A stretch of DNA of 64,000 nucleotides from Pseudoips prasinana (lineage: Eukaryota; Arthropoda; Insecta; Lepidoptera; Nolidae): the NCBI GenBank assembly GCA_951640165.1, contig OX621244.1, positions 12,914,001-12,978,000 of the forward strand, written 5' to 3'. The position numbers and the translations under genes were made by a program. Positions 43,535-54,679 of this stretch are shown in pieces (the first letter of the stretch is position 1; each line of letters starts with the position of its first letter). Under the pieces are notes generated by a model. That model did not search any database and was not told the origin of the DNA. It was given only the letters and a program-made list of their open reading frames with translations.

Positions 43535-44716
43535 CCTTGCGCTACCCTTGGTCTTGGGCGATAATCAATTTGGGTTTAGACGGTATAGAGGTACAAGAGA
43601 AGGTATTTTTGCTCTTAAAACAATATTGGAATGACGAGCGGACCTGGATATTGCCACATATATTGTTTTTATAGACCTAGAAAAGGCATTTGATAGGGTA
43701 AATTGGAAAACAATGATGGAGTTACTAAAAAAAGCTGATTTTAAGTATAAAGATAGAAGAATCATATACGAACCTTACAGAAACCAAATAACAATAATTG
43801 AAGCACAGAATCATCAAGAACCTGCAAAAATAAAACAAGGTGTAAGACAAGGGTGCAACTTGTCTCCATTAATTTTTAATATTTTTCAAAATATGTTAGA
43901 AGTGGGACATGGGGGCATAATAAGTATAAATGGAAAGAATATAACTTTTATAAGATTTGCAGATGACATAGCTGCCTTAGCTAATAGTAGAGATAACCTA
44001 GAAAAACTTCAATACAATGAACTCAATATTTGATGATTTTGGTATTAAAATAAATATAAAGAAAACTAAGGTTTTAGCAACTTGCAAATTCACAACAAAT
44101 CCACGACCCTATCAAATTAAACAATATTCCTATAGAACAAGTCAGCAATTTCAAATATTTAGGCAGCTTAATAACAGAGGATACCAGACCATCCATGGAA
44201 ATGAAAGTTAGAATTGCTTTGGCAAAGCAGGCATTCCATAAAAAAAAGCACCTGTTTCTAGCCAAAATTAACAAAAACATCTGAAAAAAGCTTGTTAAAA
44301 CCTATGTTTGGAGCCTTGCCCTTTACGCTTGCGAAACCTAGACGTTACGACAGAAAGATCGAGAAAGGCTAGAAGCATTTGAGATGTAGTGTTGGCGTCG
44401 AACTTAATGAGTTTCCTGGACTGAAAAAGTGACAAATGATGAAATATAAAATAGAGTGCAAGAAGAACGGCAAATTATAAAGACTATAGACAGTAGACGA
44501 GGAAACATTATTAGACATTTAATTCGACACGACCAGTTCATCACCAACATCATAGAAGGCAAGATCGGGGCAAGAAGAAAGAGAGGCAGGCCGAGACGGA
44601 AATATATGGACCAGGTGAAGGAAGTTGTAAAATTGGAGGCTTACAAGGAAGTCAAGGAGAAGGCTTACAATATAGAAGGCTGGAAACTGCTACACCGACA
44701 AGTGCACAACACTTAA
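43535..44716 (+). pseudogene. Decayed LINE reverse transcriptase
   Basis: Plus strand. Visible in order: GDNQFGFRRYRGTREGIFAL, an in-frame TGA near 43634, motif A FIDLEKAFDRVNW, motif B GVRQGCNLSPLIFN, motif C IRFADDIAAL, a frame change near 44010, FGIKINIKKTKVL (thumb), further frame changes and stops to about 44455, then a C-terminal segment with LIRHDQFITNIIEGKIGARR, GRPRRKYMDQVKEVV and WKLLHRQVHNT. This C-terminus (RGRPR...W..LH) is that of an invertebrate non-LTR element distinct from the two other LINEs here. The endonuclease is missing. Inactive. Confidence 0.8.
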
Positions 44717-44747
44717 ATTAGAGAGAGAGCTACTAGCATCAAGGCGC

Positions 44748-44830
44748 TTACATTGACTGTCACAAGATCACCGGTCTATCTTGTAGATAGTCTGCCTACG
44801 CTGCGACTCGGAGGTCGTAACTCGAGATCC
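44748..44830 (-). mobile_element. RTE-like internal fragment
   Basis: TGTCACAAGATCACCGGTCT, GTAGATAGTCTGCCTACGCT, CTCGGAGGTCGTAACTCGAG parallel the sequence at 31950-32015 (CTCACAAGATCATCGGTCCA, CCTGCCGACGCTGCG). Confidence 0.55.
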
Positions 44831-44904
44831 TTTCGACACTTTTCTGATGCGTTTTGGTTGCCTTTTCGTTGCACTTTGCGTGACAATGTGTTCAAATCAT
44901 GCAG

Positions 44905-46026
44905 TAATAAAACATGGTCGGTTATATTAACAAAAAAAACAGTAGAAGCTTTATATTGAAAAGTTAGTGCTGTCATTACGCTATCTTAATATGGCTAATC
45001 GTGTCTTTACCTGAAATATTACGTACAGCATAAACTCTACTTCAGCAAGGCTTACCTTTCGCTTTCGTTTTCGCTTAGGCTTTCACTGTTTCATTTGACA
45101 ATAGGTGAGAGCGTGGACTCAGTCGTCTAGCAAATAAAAGTAGAACTAGATACCGCATGGGAGCGGTTATTGACGCGAGGGTGTGTGAGAGTTATTTATT
45201 TTAAGGCATGTTTTGTGTAACTGTCGTTCTACGTTAAGATCGCCGCGAAGACGTAGGCCTCTCAATTTCAATTTTCAATTTATTCAATTCAATAACAATT
45301 TTTACATCGTGTCTGAATATTCTAAACCTAATTACATATTATGTTTGTGCTATTTTAGATTTACATGTTACACACAATATTACAAACAATAATTATAGTA
45401 CAAACACACAATCTTAGTTATAAGTATAGTTAAATTTATATACGAGTAGAGTCAAAGAGATTAGTAATTACTGAACATTCTAAGTCCTAATAAAGATAGC
45501 AAGGAAAATGTCAAGTTTATTTAATAATTAATTGTGATGTCAAATTGAAAAATAATATAATAACAATTTCATAATACAATGTAAAAGTATATTAATTCAT
45601 CTATTAGATTATCATTAATATTATAACAACATTGATTCAACAAGATTTTTTTGAGTTTATTTTGAAAGTCTTTGGTATAGAGTAAGCGCTTTAACTATTT
45701 TGGCAATTTATGAAATATATTAATTGATTGATAATAGGCACTATGTTTGTAGATATCAAGATGAGGCACATTTTTCGTTGGCAGATCCTTCCTCCTTGAT
45801 CCCTCTCTTATCCGCCTTTCCTCATCTGAGAAAGGATCGGAAAGAGTATTTCATCGACACGAATAGGTAAACAAGGGGTCTTGGAGGATGCTGGTGATCG
45901 CGGTGGGTACCGACTTGTGTGTGATGAGAGTCTCTTATGATCATGGCTTGCTTTAAGTGATCTCGTAGTACGGGTCTTTGGGACAGTGTTTCTTACGTTA
46001 GAGACTGTACGGGGTATATTTTACCA
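44905..46026. other. Spacer, no gene seen
   Basis: AT-rich, with a GC-richer patch at 45770-46000 of unknown origin. Confidence 0.5.
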
Positions 46027-46027
46027 C

Positions 46028-46275
46028 CTTTGACGGTGGTTAGTAGATGCTTGCCTTTCACGCTGCAGATCGGGGGTTGGATTCCCACCCAGGGCAGATA
46101 TATGTGTGCATGAACATGTCTGTTTGTCCTGAGTCTGAGTGTTATTATCTATATAATTATGTATTTACAAAAGAAAAGTAGTATAATATGTAGTATATCC
46201 GTTATCTGGTTTCCATAGTAAAAGCCTGCTTAGTTTGGGATCAGATGGCCATGTGTGCATAAAGTTCCAATATAT
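46028..46275 (+). mobile_element. SINE-A copy 6
   Basis: Head missing its first bases: GGTTAGTAGATGCTTGCCTT, GGGGGTTGGATTCCCACCCA, CATGTCTGTTTGTCCTGAGT, CCGTTATCTGGTTTCCATAG, GTTTGGGATCAGATGGCCAT. Confidence 0.8.
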
Positions 46276-46516
46276 AATAGCTAGATAACATCATATTAAC
46301 ATTGTTTGATATCTTTTTAACATATACCTATTCTGTATGGAGATTTTAAATGGCTTGGATGGTGCGTAGCTCAGTCAAAGAATCATTTTGACGCTTCATC
46401 CAATCCTTGATGTTAGACGATTGGAGATCAACGTAGAGGCTTCTGTGGCAGACGTACTATGGTTCGGCCAAAGCACGTGCCATGTACCGATTTGCAGCAG
46501 TTGGAGTGAAGGTACC

Positions 46517-46646
46517 GACGCCAGCACATCAAGCTACCCCAATATGCCATATTTCCCCAATTGAAAGTGATCCTTATGATTTTGTGATAAAGCTAAAAAT
46601 GTATAAAGAAATTTGACAGATTGGGGTAGCTGGATGTGCTGGCCTC
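46517..46646 (+). mobile_element. Short TIR element (MITE), copy 2
   Basis: CGACGCCAGCACATCAAGCT at the left and, reversed, CGAGGCCAGCACATCCAGCT at the right, with the shared interior AAAGTGATCCTTATGATTTT and GTGATAAAGCTAAAAATG. Opposite orientation to the copy at 13667-13802. Confidence 0.75.
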
Positions 46647-48097
46647 GTAATTTCTTTTCCGCCAAGGAAAGAACCGGTTAACAATTAATACAGATGAGGC
46701 GAGCAAATTTCGACATGATTCTAGCAATTTGCTCGCCCTATTACTTTGTGTCTATATTTATACTTTGAACCAACCGTTACGTCTGAATTGTTGAGAGCAA
46801 TGCGGAGGCGCCATAAGGCTTTCATTAAGAATATTTGACGCGACACCTACGCCACGCCTACGAGTGCTCATCAAAGAGCTTCATAAAACTTTGTTTTGGA
46901 ATTCCTAATGGGTAATTCAACCACATTGAACATTGCATGTTAGTTGACCCCGCACTGCTATTTAACTTTAACTTAAATCACCAGAAATGTTCTAATAAAG
47001 TTTTTTAAGATTAAAAAAATAATTAAAAAGTCATATGTTAATGTTTTTATATATTTGACAGACTAAACGGAACCCTACATTTAAATAAACGACTCTGACA
47101 CCAGGATAACCGCAGACCATACAATGAAGATAAAGAAAGAAAAATATAAAAAAAAAACATTTAGTCGACTTGATAACTTCCTTCTTTTGATGTCGGTTAT
47201 CATAAGATCAGAAGAGATATATTATAAGATCTTTTTTGGTATACCCCATAAATAAACAACTAACGATCTAAAAACATTTTTCTTAACAATCATACTGGAG
47301 CTATATACGGATTTTTTTTTATATATTAGCCATACTATTACAAACAAGATGATGTTCTATAAATTTATTTAAATGCCTTTTGGCTTACTGACTCTAAAAT
47401 GTTTTTATTTTTTATATACAATCTAACTAAATCTGAAATTAAAATTTGTGTCACCAATTAAGCAATGTATAATAAACAACTAAAAGAACTGATAATCGTG
47501 CCCATCATACAAAGATTTGTTCCGAGTAGGAAAGGAATGCACAGCCTTGGTCTTAACAGGCTGGGTCAATAACGAGTAACTACTTGATGCTTTTAAGGTT
47601 TAATTTCTTCTTCTAGCAACAGGCCAGTAAGTAGTGGCTTCAGCAAGTAGTAGTGTAGTGACATTAAATATTATTAAAGGCGCATACTCTGTAAGGGTCA
47701 AAAACATACCAAATAGACAAACAACTACCAAACTCATAGTCAATTCGCACAACTCTACAATTCAACTACAACAGATGGTGATTAAGTAAAAGTTCCCGTC
47801 TAACTAGAAACTAATGTAGGCTGCATGTAATTAAACCTGAGTCACAACTTCTACCAAGTTGGATACTCCATGAATATTCTATTCCTGTCGAGAACTTACA
47901 GCTGATATCAATGTCATCTAACTATTCATAGTTTCCTGTATTCATATTTTACCTGCAAAGGTAGTAGTCGGGTACGATGCGCCGCAAATCTTGTTACACA
48001 CGCTGAGTTTAACTGACATATTGTAACTAGCAAACAGAATTATTATACTTACATATCTGTTGTTCATGTTTTATCCTCATAGTAAGCTAGCGAGCTG
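46647..48097. other. Spacer, no gene seen
   Basis: Includes the partial AACCGACTTC-type end near 47165-47200. No gene. Confidence 0.5.
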
Positions 48098-48316
48098 CTC
48101 ATAGCTAGATGCTCTCACCGGTCCGTAAGTAATGGTCGAGGTTAAGCAACTAGGCTATAGATGGGTGACCGCCAAAGTGGTTTAATTTCTGAGCGTCTCC
48201 GTGCTTTGGAGGACACGTTAAGCCGTCGGTCCCGGTTTTAGTCATTAGACAACAGTCGTTGAGCCATGTCAAAGGCCTACTGGGCGGCTTGAACAACTCT
48301 GACACTCTAGGCTACA
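48098..48316 (+). mobile_element. 5S rRNA-like SINE (SINE3 type), copy 1
   Basis: The head GGTCGAGGTTAAGCAACTAG ... ATAGATGGGTGACCGC resembles the 3' half of animal 5S rRNA (GAAGTTAAGCAAC, TTGGATGGGTGACCGCC). The body (CGTCGGTCCCGGTTTTAGTC, ATTAGACAACAGTCGTTGAG, GCGGCTTGAACAACTCTGAC) matches the reverse copy at 52190-52412. The internal 5S-type promoter would be recognised by TFIIIA and Pol III. Confidence 0.7.
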
Positions 48317-48351
48317 GTTATTTTCATAAACTCAATGTTAGGGGAAGATTT

Positions 48352-48605
48352 AAATAACTGATTCAAACTTGTAGTGTTTGTGCATAAACTTACATACATA
48401 TGGGTCCTTATGGCTCATTATTCAGTGCGTAGTATTAATTGTTTTACGGGATGTACAATTATTGTACTCATTTCCAAATAACTGATTCAAACATGTAGTA
48501 TATATGCATAAACTCATGCTTAGGGGATGCTTGGGTCCTTATGGCTCATAATTCAGTGCGTGGTATTATTTATTTTATGAGACGTACAATTATTGTATTA
48601 ATTTC
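48352..48605 (+). repeat. Two tandem units of about 124-130 bp
   Basis: AAATAACTGATTCAAAC starts at 48352 and again at 48476. Both units go through CATAAACT, GGGTCCTTATGGCTCAT, ATTCAGTGCGT and GTACAATTATTGTA. They directly follow the 5S-like SINE. Confidence 0.8.
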
Positions 48606-48889
48606 CCAAATATTTAGTGTATATGTGTTATTAATATTTTGAAGTACTTAGACCAAGTAAACATTTTTTTGGAAACAATTATTGGAAACGCAAATCTAAA
48701 ATAAATATGAGAACCTATTTATTTTGGCGAGCATAAATATAATAAAGGGTATGTAAAGTTTGCGGTGAATAATTTTAGGAATATTAATCTCACAAGAAAA
48801 CGATGCACATTTTTCTTAATTTTGTATATTATTTGTATTTCCTTTAATATACCACAGTATGTGAGTAGGTATAGAATGAAGAATAGTAA

Positions 48890-49043
48890 GGCACATAGCT
48901 CGTAGAACTGACTTCCGCTGGGGCTGTAAGATCTCGAATGGTGACAATGAACCGGTAGCGCAAGATCGGCTGAGGTGGAGGTAGAGATATTTGGGGAGGC
49001 ATTTGTCCAGCAGTGGAATTTTCGGGCTGCCATGATGATGATA
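48890..49043 (+). mobile_element. RTE-like LINE 3' end
   Basis: AGCTCGTAGAACTGACTTCC, CGGTAGCGCAAGATCGGCTG, GGCATTTGTCCAGCAGTGGA, then CCATGATGATGATAA. Confidence 0.65.
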
Positions 49044-50254
49044 AGAATAATGAATGCTCGGTGAGATATCTGAGTGCTAAGCATAATTTCTTTAATTATT
49101 AAGAATTATTTAAAAATTTGTACTTCTTAAGAAAAGACGAGTAAGAAAGTAGAGCTAAGTTTCAGGTCTTAAACAAAATAGAGCTCACAGGCCCATCGTG
49201 TAGGCAGTTCAAACTATATCCAGATGCAGTTGTTCACAATTTTATTTTTTTATCACATAAAGCCTGAACTGCCTTAAATCTTACAATATATATAGATATA
49301 TAATATTAGCCATTTCGGTTCCTTTGGTGTATGTGCTCCCCTACATAAACGTGTGGACCAAGTAAAGTTCAAAGTTTATTTGCAACTAAGATTTGTACAG
49401 ATGTTAATTAAGTATACTTTTTTTGTTCTAAAAACACATGTTTTCTCTTTTGTATAATTCATATTATATGCGTCTGTATAACACTTAAATCAAGACTACA
49501 CATATATACATGTTCGCATTTAATGGAAATTCAGAGAAATTATTATATTATGTATGCATAAACCATACTAAACAAAAAATTTCTGATGTGTTCTTTGTTA
49601 TCATTTGTTGATGTAAGTTAAATATTTATTTTGTCTACGGTTACAGTAATGAAAAATAACATATTAAATATACAACCTTCATAATATAATATTATATGAC
49701 ATCACGAAAATTCTCCTAAGTGCCCTAAGGAATACTCAGATGTTTACCAGACTATATTAAAAGCTGGTATGTACGTAAGTAGGTAGGCACGGTTGGATTG
49801 TATAAAAGAACTCTTTGAGCCCTCCGTATCTCCCTTCCGTTAAACATTAGTGAAAACTTTTCAAATAATTATAATGCGTTGCAAAGGGACCACGTGAGAA
49901 GTGTACTTCAGAATAATGACGCGAGAAAACATTGATGTACGATAAATAGACGCTATTACACGAAGTGGTAACGCTAAACTGTTTATGCTCGAAAAACAAT
50001 GGTGTTTATAAAAGAGTAAGTACCTATGTAATGAAGATGCAATAAAGTCTTAGCTAAGTAATAGGTATATTAGGTAATGTGCTTCTGTAAGAGTAGGTAT
50101 TACTAGTAGTATTATTATTAATAAATAGTTCTGTATTTTTGCAGACTAAAAAGAATTAAAATACAAATCTTTGTTGCCAAAATAAATGTTTAAATTGGTC
50201 GTGGGAACCAAACGTCCCTAATGCTTAAAGCATACAATAAAATAGATAATTACC
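49044..50254. other. AT-rich spacer, no gene seen
   Basis: No gene or recognised repeat. Confidence 0.5.
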
Positions 50255-50257
50255 TAT

Positions 50258-50368
50258 CATGAGACAACTAACACTACCATCTGATACCAAACTAGGCAGA
50301 GCCTGTGTACTATGGCAAAACAACTTAATAACATACTTATATATTTCTAAATACTTACATATATAATA
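50258..50368 (-). mobile_element. SINE-A 3' fragment
   Basis: TACCATCTGATACCAAACTA, GGCAGAGCCTGTGTACTATG and AATAACATACTTATATATTT match the reversed SINE-A body. Confidence 0.65.
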
Positions 50369-50415
50369 ATTCAATGCTTTTAAGGTTTAATTGACGAAGT
50401 TGAAGGTGTTAATGA

Positions 50416-50690
50416 CGGGCCTGTTGGCGTGGTTGGTAGATAGATACGCTGCCTTTCACGCCACAGGTCGTGTGTTAGATTCCCATCCAGGACAGATATT
50501 TGTGTGCATGAACATGTCTATTTGTCCTGAGTCTGGGTGTAAATTAGCTACATAAGTATGTATTAAAAAAATGTATATGTAGTACCTATATTTGTTATCA
50601 GATGCCAGTTATCTGGTTTCCATAGTACAAGATCTACTTAGATAGCAATCAGATGGCCGTGTGTGAATAATGTCCCAGGATATTTATATT
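50416..50690 (+). mobile_element. SINE-A copy 7
   Basis: GGGCCTGTTGGCGTGGTTGG, GGTCGTGTGTTAGATTCCCA, GAACATGTCTATTTGTCCTG, CCAGTTATCTGGTTTCCATA, CAGATGGCCGTGTGTGAATA. Full length with a small duplication in the head (GATAGATAC). Confidence 0.85.
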
Positions 50691-51002
50691 ATTAATTACT
50701 TCCTAATCGAGTTGGGCTTAAACATGTAGGTATTAATTTCGACTCACTCATTATGTAAGTAAAAGTTTTAAATCATTTTAACGCCGACAGATACCAAAGA
50801 TTCTACGAAACGTTCTGAATTACTAATTAATAGAATTTTACTTGGAAGTGCTTATTCAAAATTAAACAAAACTCCAAAAACTTACAACTTATAACTGAAT
50901 CAAAGCTTTCGTTTATTCACTGTGCTTGCTCTCACGCTTAAACAATAGAACATAGTTAAAAAAACAACTTATTACCGGACTTACCGGGCAAGCCTTACCG
51001 TA

Positions 51003-51349
51003 ACTTCTATGTAAGAAACTAACGTATTTTTGAGATAATATAACAACCTGACTAACCTAGTTTAATAGATCAGTTTATACTTCCAAATGTACTTGGTTCA
51101 GTTGACTTCTATGTAAGAAACTCTCGTATTTTTGAGATAATATAACAACCAGACTAACCTAGCTTAATAGATTAGTTTATACTTCCAAATGTACTTGGTT
51201 CAGTTGACTTCTATGTAATAAACTGTCGTATTTTTGAGATAATATAACAACCTGACTAACCTAGCTTAATAGATCAGTTTATACTTCCAAATGTACTTGG
51301 TTCAGTTGACTTCTATGTAAGAAACTGTCGTATTTTTGAGATAATATAC
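51003..51349. repeat. 102-bp minisatellite, about 3.4 units
   Basis: ACTTCTATGTAA starts at 51003, 51105, 51207 and 51309, a strict 102-bp period. Units differ at only a few positions (TAACGTA/CTCTCGTA/CTGTCGTA; CCTGACT/CCAGACT). No coding capacity. Confidence 0.95.
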
Positions 51350-52189
51350 GACATCCTTCTCTTGAAAAAAATAACAAAAGCTGTGAAAAGCCGCGGGTAG
51401 CCACTAATCCGTGTTTATCACATTTATCTAATGTGAAGCAAACACGTCCAGCATATAGAATACATTCCATGTCCGTGATCGGAATTCATAGAGGGAAGAC
51501 ACATTGTATTTAGCCCTCGCGATGCGGGAGAATCAATAACTTTTCTCTCTAGTCTCCACTGCACTGGAACATTTTTGATGTCATCTAAGTGTTTGTAATA
51601 ATAGGACCCCCTATGTCTTTTGTACGGAGTCGTTATAAGTGATTGGGGACATAGGTACCTACAATATTTCGTTCGTTTGTTTCGTCAATACATTTTAATA
51701 TGACATGTCTTTTAGGCATCTTAGAATATTTTTATAAGTGTTCTAAATTTTTATAAAGTATGTATAATACAAATTTACATTCAGAACTTGCACTTTTGCC
51801 ATACAACGCACGGGCAGAGCGGAGGAAGAGAGCGTCCTGTGGCAGTTGCTGTCGAGTGCCAGAAAAAAATAATTTATAATTTAATAGGTAAATATTAATT
51901 CTATGATTCAGTGTTAAATTCATAAACTTCCATAAGGTATGTATGTGAAAAAGAATCTTTTTTTAATCGATATTATCCTAATTTAGTGTGTGAAAGAAAT
52001 ACTAGTTACGGTGACTTACAGACTTGGATCGAGTATCGCTTTTATAATCCTTGAAACAAAAGTAAACGTGTATAAGTTTATTCCGTGCGTCTATGAGACA
52101 CTCCAACTTTGACACAGTACAATTTGTTTTGTATAAAAGCTAGATAATAAAATTATTCAGGTACTTACTTATCATATGGGCAGTGATTA
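51350..52189. other. Spacer, no gene seen
   Basis: No gene or recognised repeat. Confidence 0.5.
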
Positions 52190-52412
52190 GTGTCAGAGTT
52201 GTTCAAGCCGCTCACTATGCCTCTGACATGGCTTAACGACTGTTGTCTAATGACAACAACTGGACCGACCACTTAACGTGCCCCCATGTATCTCTGCTGA
52301 TGCTGTCGATCATGTCAAATGGTATGTCGATAAAAACTAATCTAATTTATGGACCAACCGCGAACTTAGTTGCTTAACCTCGCTGATCTCTTACGGACCG
52401 GTAAGAGCATAT
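52190..52412 (-). mobile_element. 5S rRNA-like SINE, copy 2
   Basis: Minus strand copy of 48098-48316: GTGTCAGAGTTGTTCAAGCC, ACGACTGTTGTCTAATGACA, AGTTGCTTAACCTCG. The WGGATGGGTGACCG block is eroded here. Confidence 0.65.
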
Positions 52413-52436
52413 AACTATGAGCGTCTTATTTGACGG

Positions 52437-52710
52437 TCACCATAGCCTAGTTGGTAGTGCTCCTGCCTACGAAGCTGGTGGTCCTGGGTTCGAATCCCGG
52501 TAAGTGCAAATATTTGTGTAATGAGCACGAATATTTGTTTCTGAGTCAACATCCATGACTATTACTTATTCTATGTATATAAGTATTTATCTATCTATAT
52601 AAGTATGTAGATCGTCGCCTGTTACCCATAGTACCCATAGCTTTGCTTAGTTTGGGGCTAGGATGATCTGTGTGACATTGTCCCTAGATATTATTATTAT
52701 TATTATTCAG
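52437..52710 (+). mobile_element. tRNA-derived SINE, second subfamily
   Basis: tRNA-like head with A box TAGCCTAGTTGGTAG and B box GGTTCGAATCCC; the outer ends (GGTCACC and GTAAGTG) do not pair, so it is not a tRNA gene. Body (AATATTTGTTTCTGAGTCAA, TGTATATAAGTATTTATC, GCTTTGCTTAGTTTGGGGCT) is distantly like SINE-A and ends in (TTA)n. Confidence 0.8.
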
Positions 52711-52824
52711 GTTAATCTTAGGCTCAGGAAAATTGTCCACAAGGAATGTTCTTATTTTGTAAAAAAGAAAGAAAGAAAATTCATTTATTCAGTAAACTGA
52801 CACGGATAATAATAATAATTAAGA

Positions 52825-52891
52825 CACAGATAACAATTAAGGACTTCTGTTAGTGTACCTTACTAACAGAAGTCCTTAATTGTTATCTGTG
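52825..52891. repeat. Perfect 30-bp-arm palindrome
   Basis: Arms 52825-52854 (CACAGATAACAATTAAGGAC...) and 52862-52891 are exact reverse complements around the 7-base loop GTACCTT. Confidence 0.95.
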
Positions 52892-53109
52892 CGAGTCCGA
52901 ATTGATCTCAGCACTAGCTGCAATATTAACTGTTGTAGCGCTGGTTTTATGATGGAACCATGTAATATAACTGACGGACAATTGATGTGTCAGTACAGCT
53001 CGCAGTTACCACTTTAGAGTACCTGGACAACAATAATATAACTTATAGCTAATTTAAAAAATAGCTGTATGGAAAAACGAACTTATAAAATAAAATATTA
53101 ATAAATTAA

Positions 53110-53280
53110 CACCGCCAGTAATCGCCCAGAGTCGAGGTTCGAACCCCACAGGGGGTGCCCTCCGGCGCGGGTTACTTAATTGCTAGACGGCTTGAGCCCT
53201 CTGCTCGCCTCTATAGTCCGGTGAAGTAGTGAAAGCTCCGGTGAAGTAGTCCTAGGCTAACTGTAGCGTCACGTAAAAAA
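53110..53280. repeat. Dispersed repeat related to 40520-40720
   Basis: GAGTCGAGGTTCGAACCCCA, GTGCCCTCCGGCGCGGGTTA and a short local duplication CCGGTGAAGTAGTGAAAGCT/CCGGTGAAGTAGTCCTAGGC. Confidence 0.6.
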
Positions 53281-54060
53281 AAACAATTTGAAAATGCATA
53301 ACACAGACAGTATATAAAATAATTGTTATAATATGACACAACACTTATAAACACTTATATTTAAGTAATCTACATCTCAATTACGGATAAAGAGAGAGAA
53401 TCCTATACAAGGAAAATCATACTTGTACCTAAATAATTCCCACTTTATTAAAACTCATTCTAACAATGAATTTAAACGACTCATTGTAGATTATTTATGT
53501 GCCGTCAGTTTGAATTTTTAGTTACTAGGCTATATGATAAAATAAATAAAATCTTATCAATCTATAGTCTAAATAGATTCCAAGTAAAAAACAAAATTAC
53601 AAACCACCTATTAAAGCTATGCTATTCCGATACAGAAAAACTTTTATCCGGCTTATAATATTACTTAATTATTATAATTTTTTCCCGCACTAGTGCAAAC
53701 ACACACTCTCACATTCATACTCACACACACTTACATTAGTATCCTTGTTACAAGCACTCACTTGACACATCATTTAGTCATGACTTGTCTCTAGTTTTAT
53801 GTCACTTATTATTCTATAATTGTACTACTGGCGTTCCTACAAGAGGAATCACTGACTCTGATAGCACAGTTAACCTAGTTTCAGAGTAAGGGGTCCATTG
53901 ACTTTGTGTAAACCTTCCAGTCTAACCCGTACATACCGATTATTTTGCTCTTCATTGTAAAAAATTGTTGGGTTATGAATAAATGATTATTATTATTATT
54001 ATATATTGACTTGGTTCATAAGGTGCACATTTTTGATATACATATGTTTGAGATGTACAT
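53281..54060. other. Spacer ending in a LINE-like 3' tail
   Basis: AATAAATGATTATTATTATT near 53981 looks like the 3' end of a retroposon with an (ATT)n tail. No coding sequence seen. Confidence 0.45.
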
Positions 54061-54112
54061 TCATTGATCTATTGAAATGAGACTCCCTGCAGTACGTAAG
54101 TATGGGAGAACA

Positions 54113-54152
54113 AGATTGCATTCCCTAGAACTCATTCAGGGGAATGCAATCT
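54113..54152. repeat. 13-bp perfect hairpin
   Basis: AGATTGCATTCCC, 14-base loop, GGGAATGCAATCT. A 19-base palindrome AGATCTGCTCAGCAGATCT lies nearby at about 54313. Confidence 0.8.
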
Positions 54153-54344
54153 CGCGAGGTCCCAGCCATTTTTGACGAGATTAATCTTGACTGTAAATTG
54201 TGCGACATCTCACTAGATTAATGAAATTACAAAGGCAACGTATTTCATGTGTGAAATACAGGATGTATTACAACAGGAAAAACTTTAATCTTTAGATCTT
54301 TAACCGAGTTGGAGTGGAATCAGATCTGCTCAGCAGATCTACCT

Positions 54345-54670
54345 ATGTATGTACGTAATTCCTAGAGATAATGTAAGTGAAGCTGGGGCGAAAATCTTTA
54401 AGAACATAAGAAATTGTCTCCGGGAATCCAAGGAACTAATTTTATGGTTTAAAACTCAAGCAAATAATAAGTTATTAACAAGGGTACTGTTAAGAAATTT
54501 CAAGTACACCGACAACTGCCATCTTAAATAATCTCTATATTTGTCCGTTCCTTCGTTGTCTGGAAGAGATCACATGTTAGTGATAAGACCGCCAATTGTA
54601 TAAATTTGTATTATATACTATTATATATTGTGACTATGTTATTTTACTTTTGTTGTACAATAAAGAATAA
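54345..54670 (+). mobile_element. Retroposon 3' end (LINE-type)
   Basis: A 60-residue frame (RDNVSEAGAKIFKNI, LLTRVLLRNFKYTDNCHL) leads into CCTTCGTTGTCTGGAAGAGA, GTGATAAGACCGCCAATTGT and GTACAATAAAGAATAAAT. The 3' UTR motif TCTGGAAGAGATC-AGCGATAAGACCGCC is familiar from moth retroposons. Confidence 0.55.
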
Positions 54671-54679
54671 ATCGATATA

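Noticed and set aside
48719..49084. 121-residue minus-strand open frame
   Set aside because: Runs antisense through an RTE-like 3' end and its flanks.
52437..52510. tRNA gene candidate with good A and B boxes
   Set aside because: Acceptor-stem ends do not pair and a SINE body with (TTA)n tail follows.
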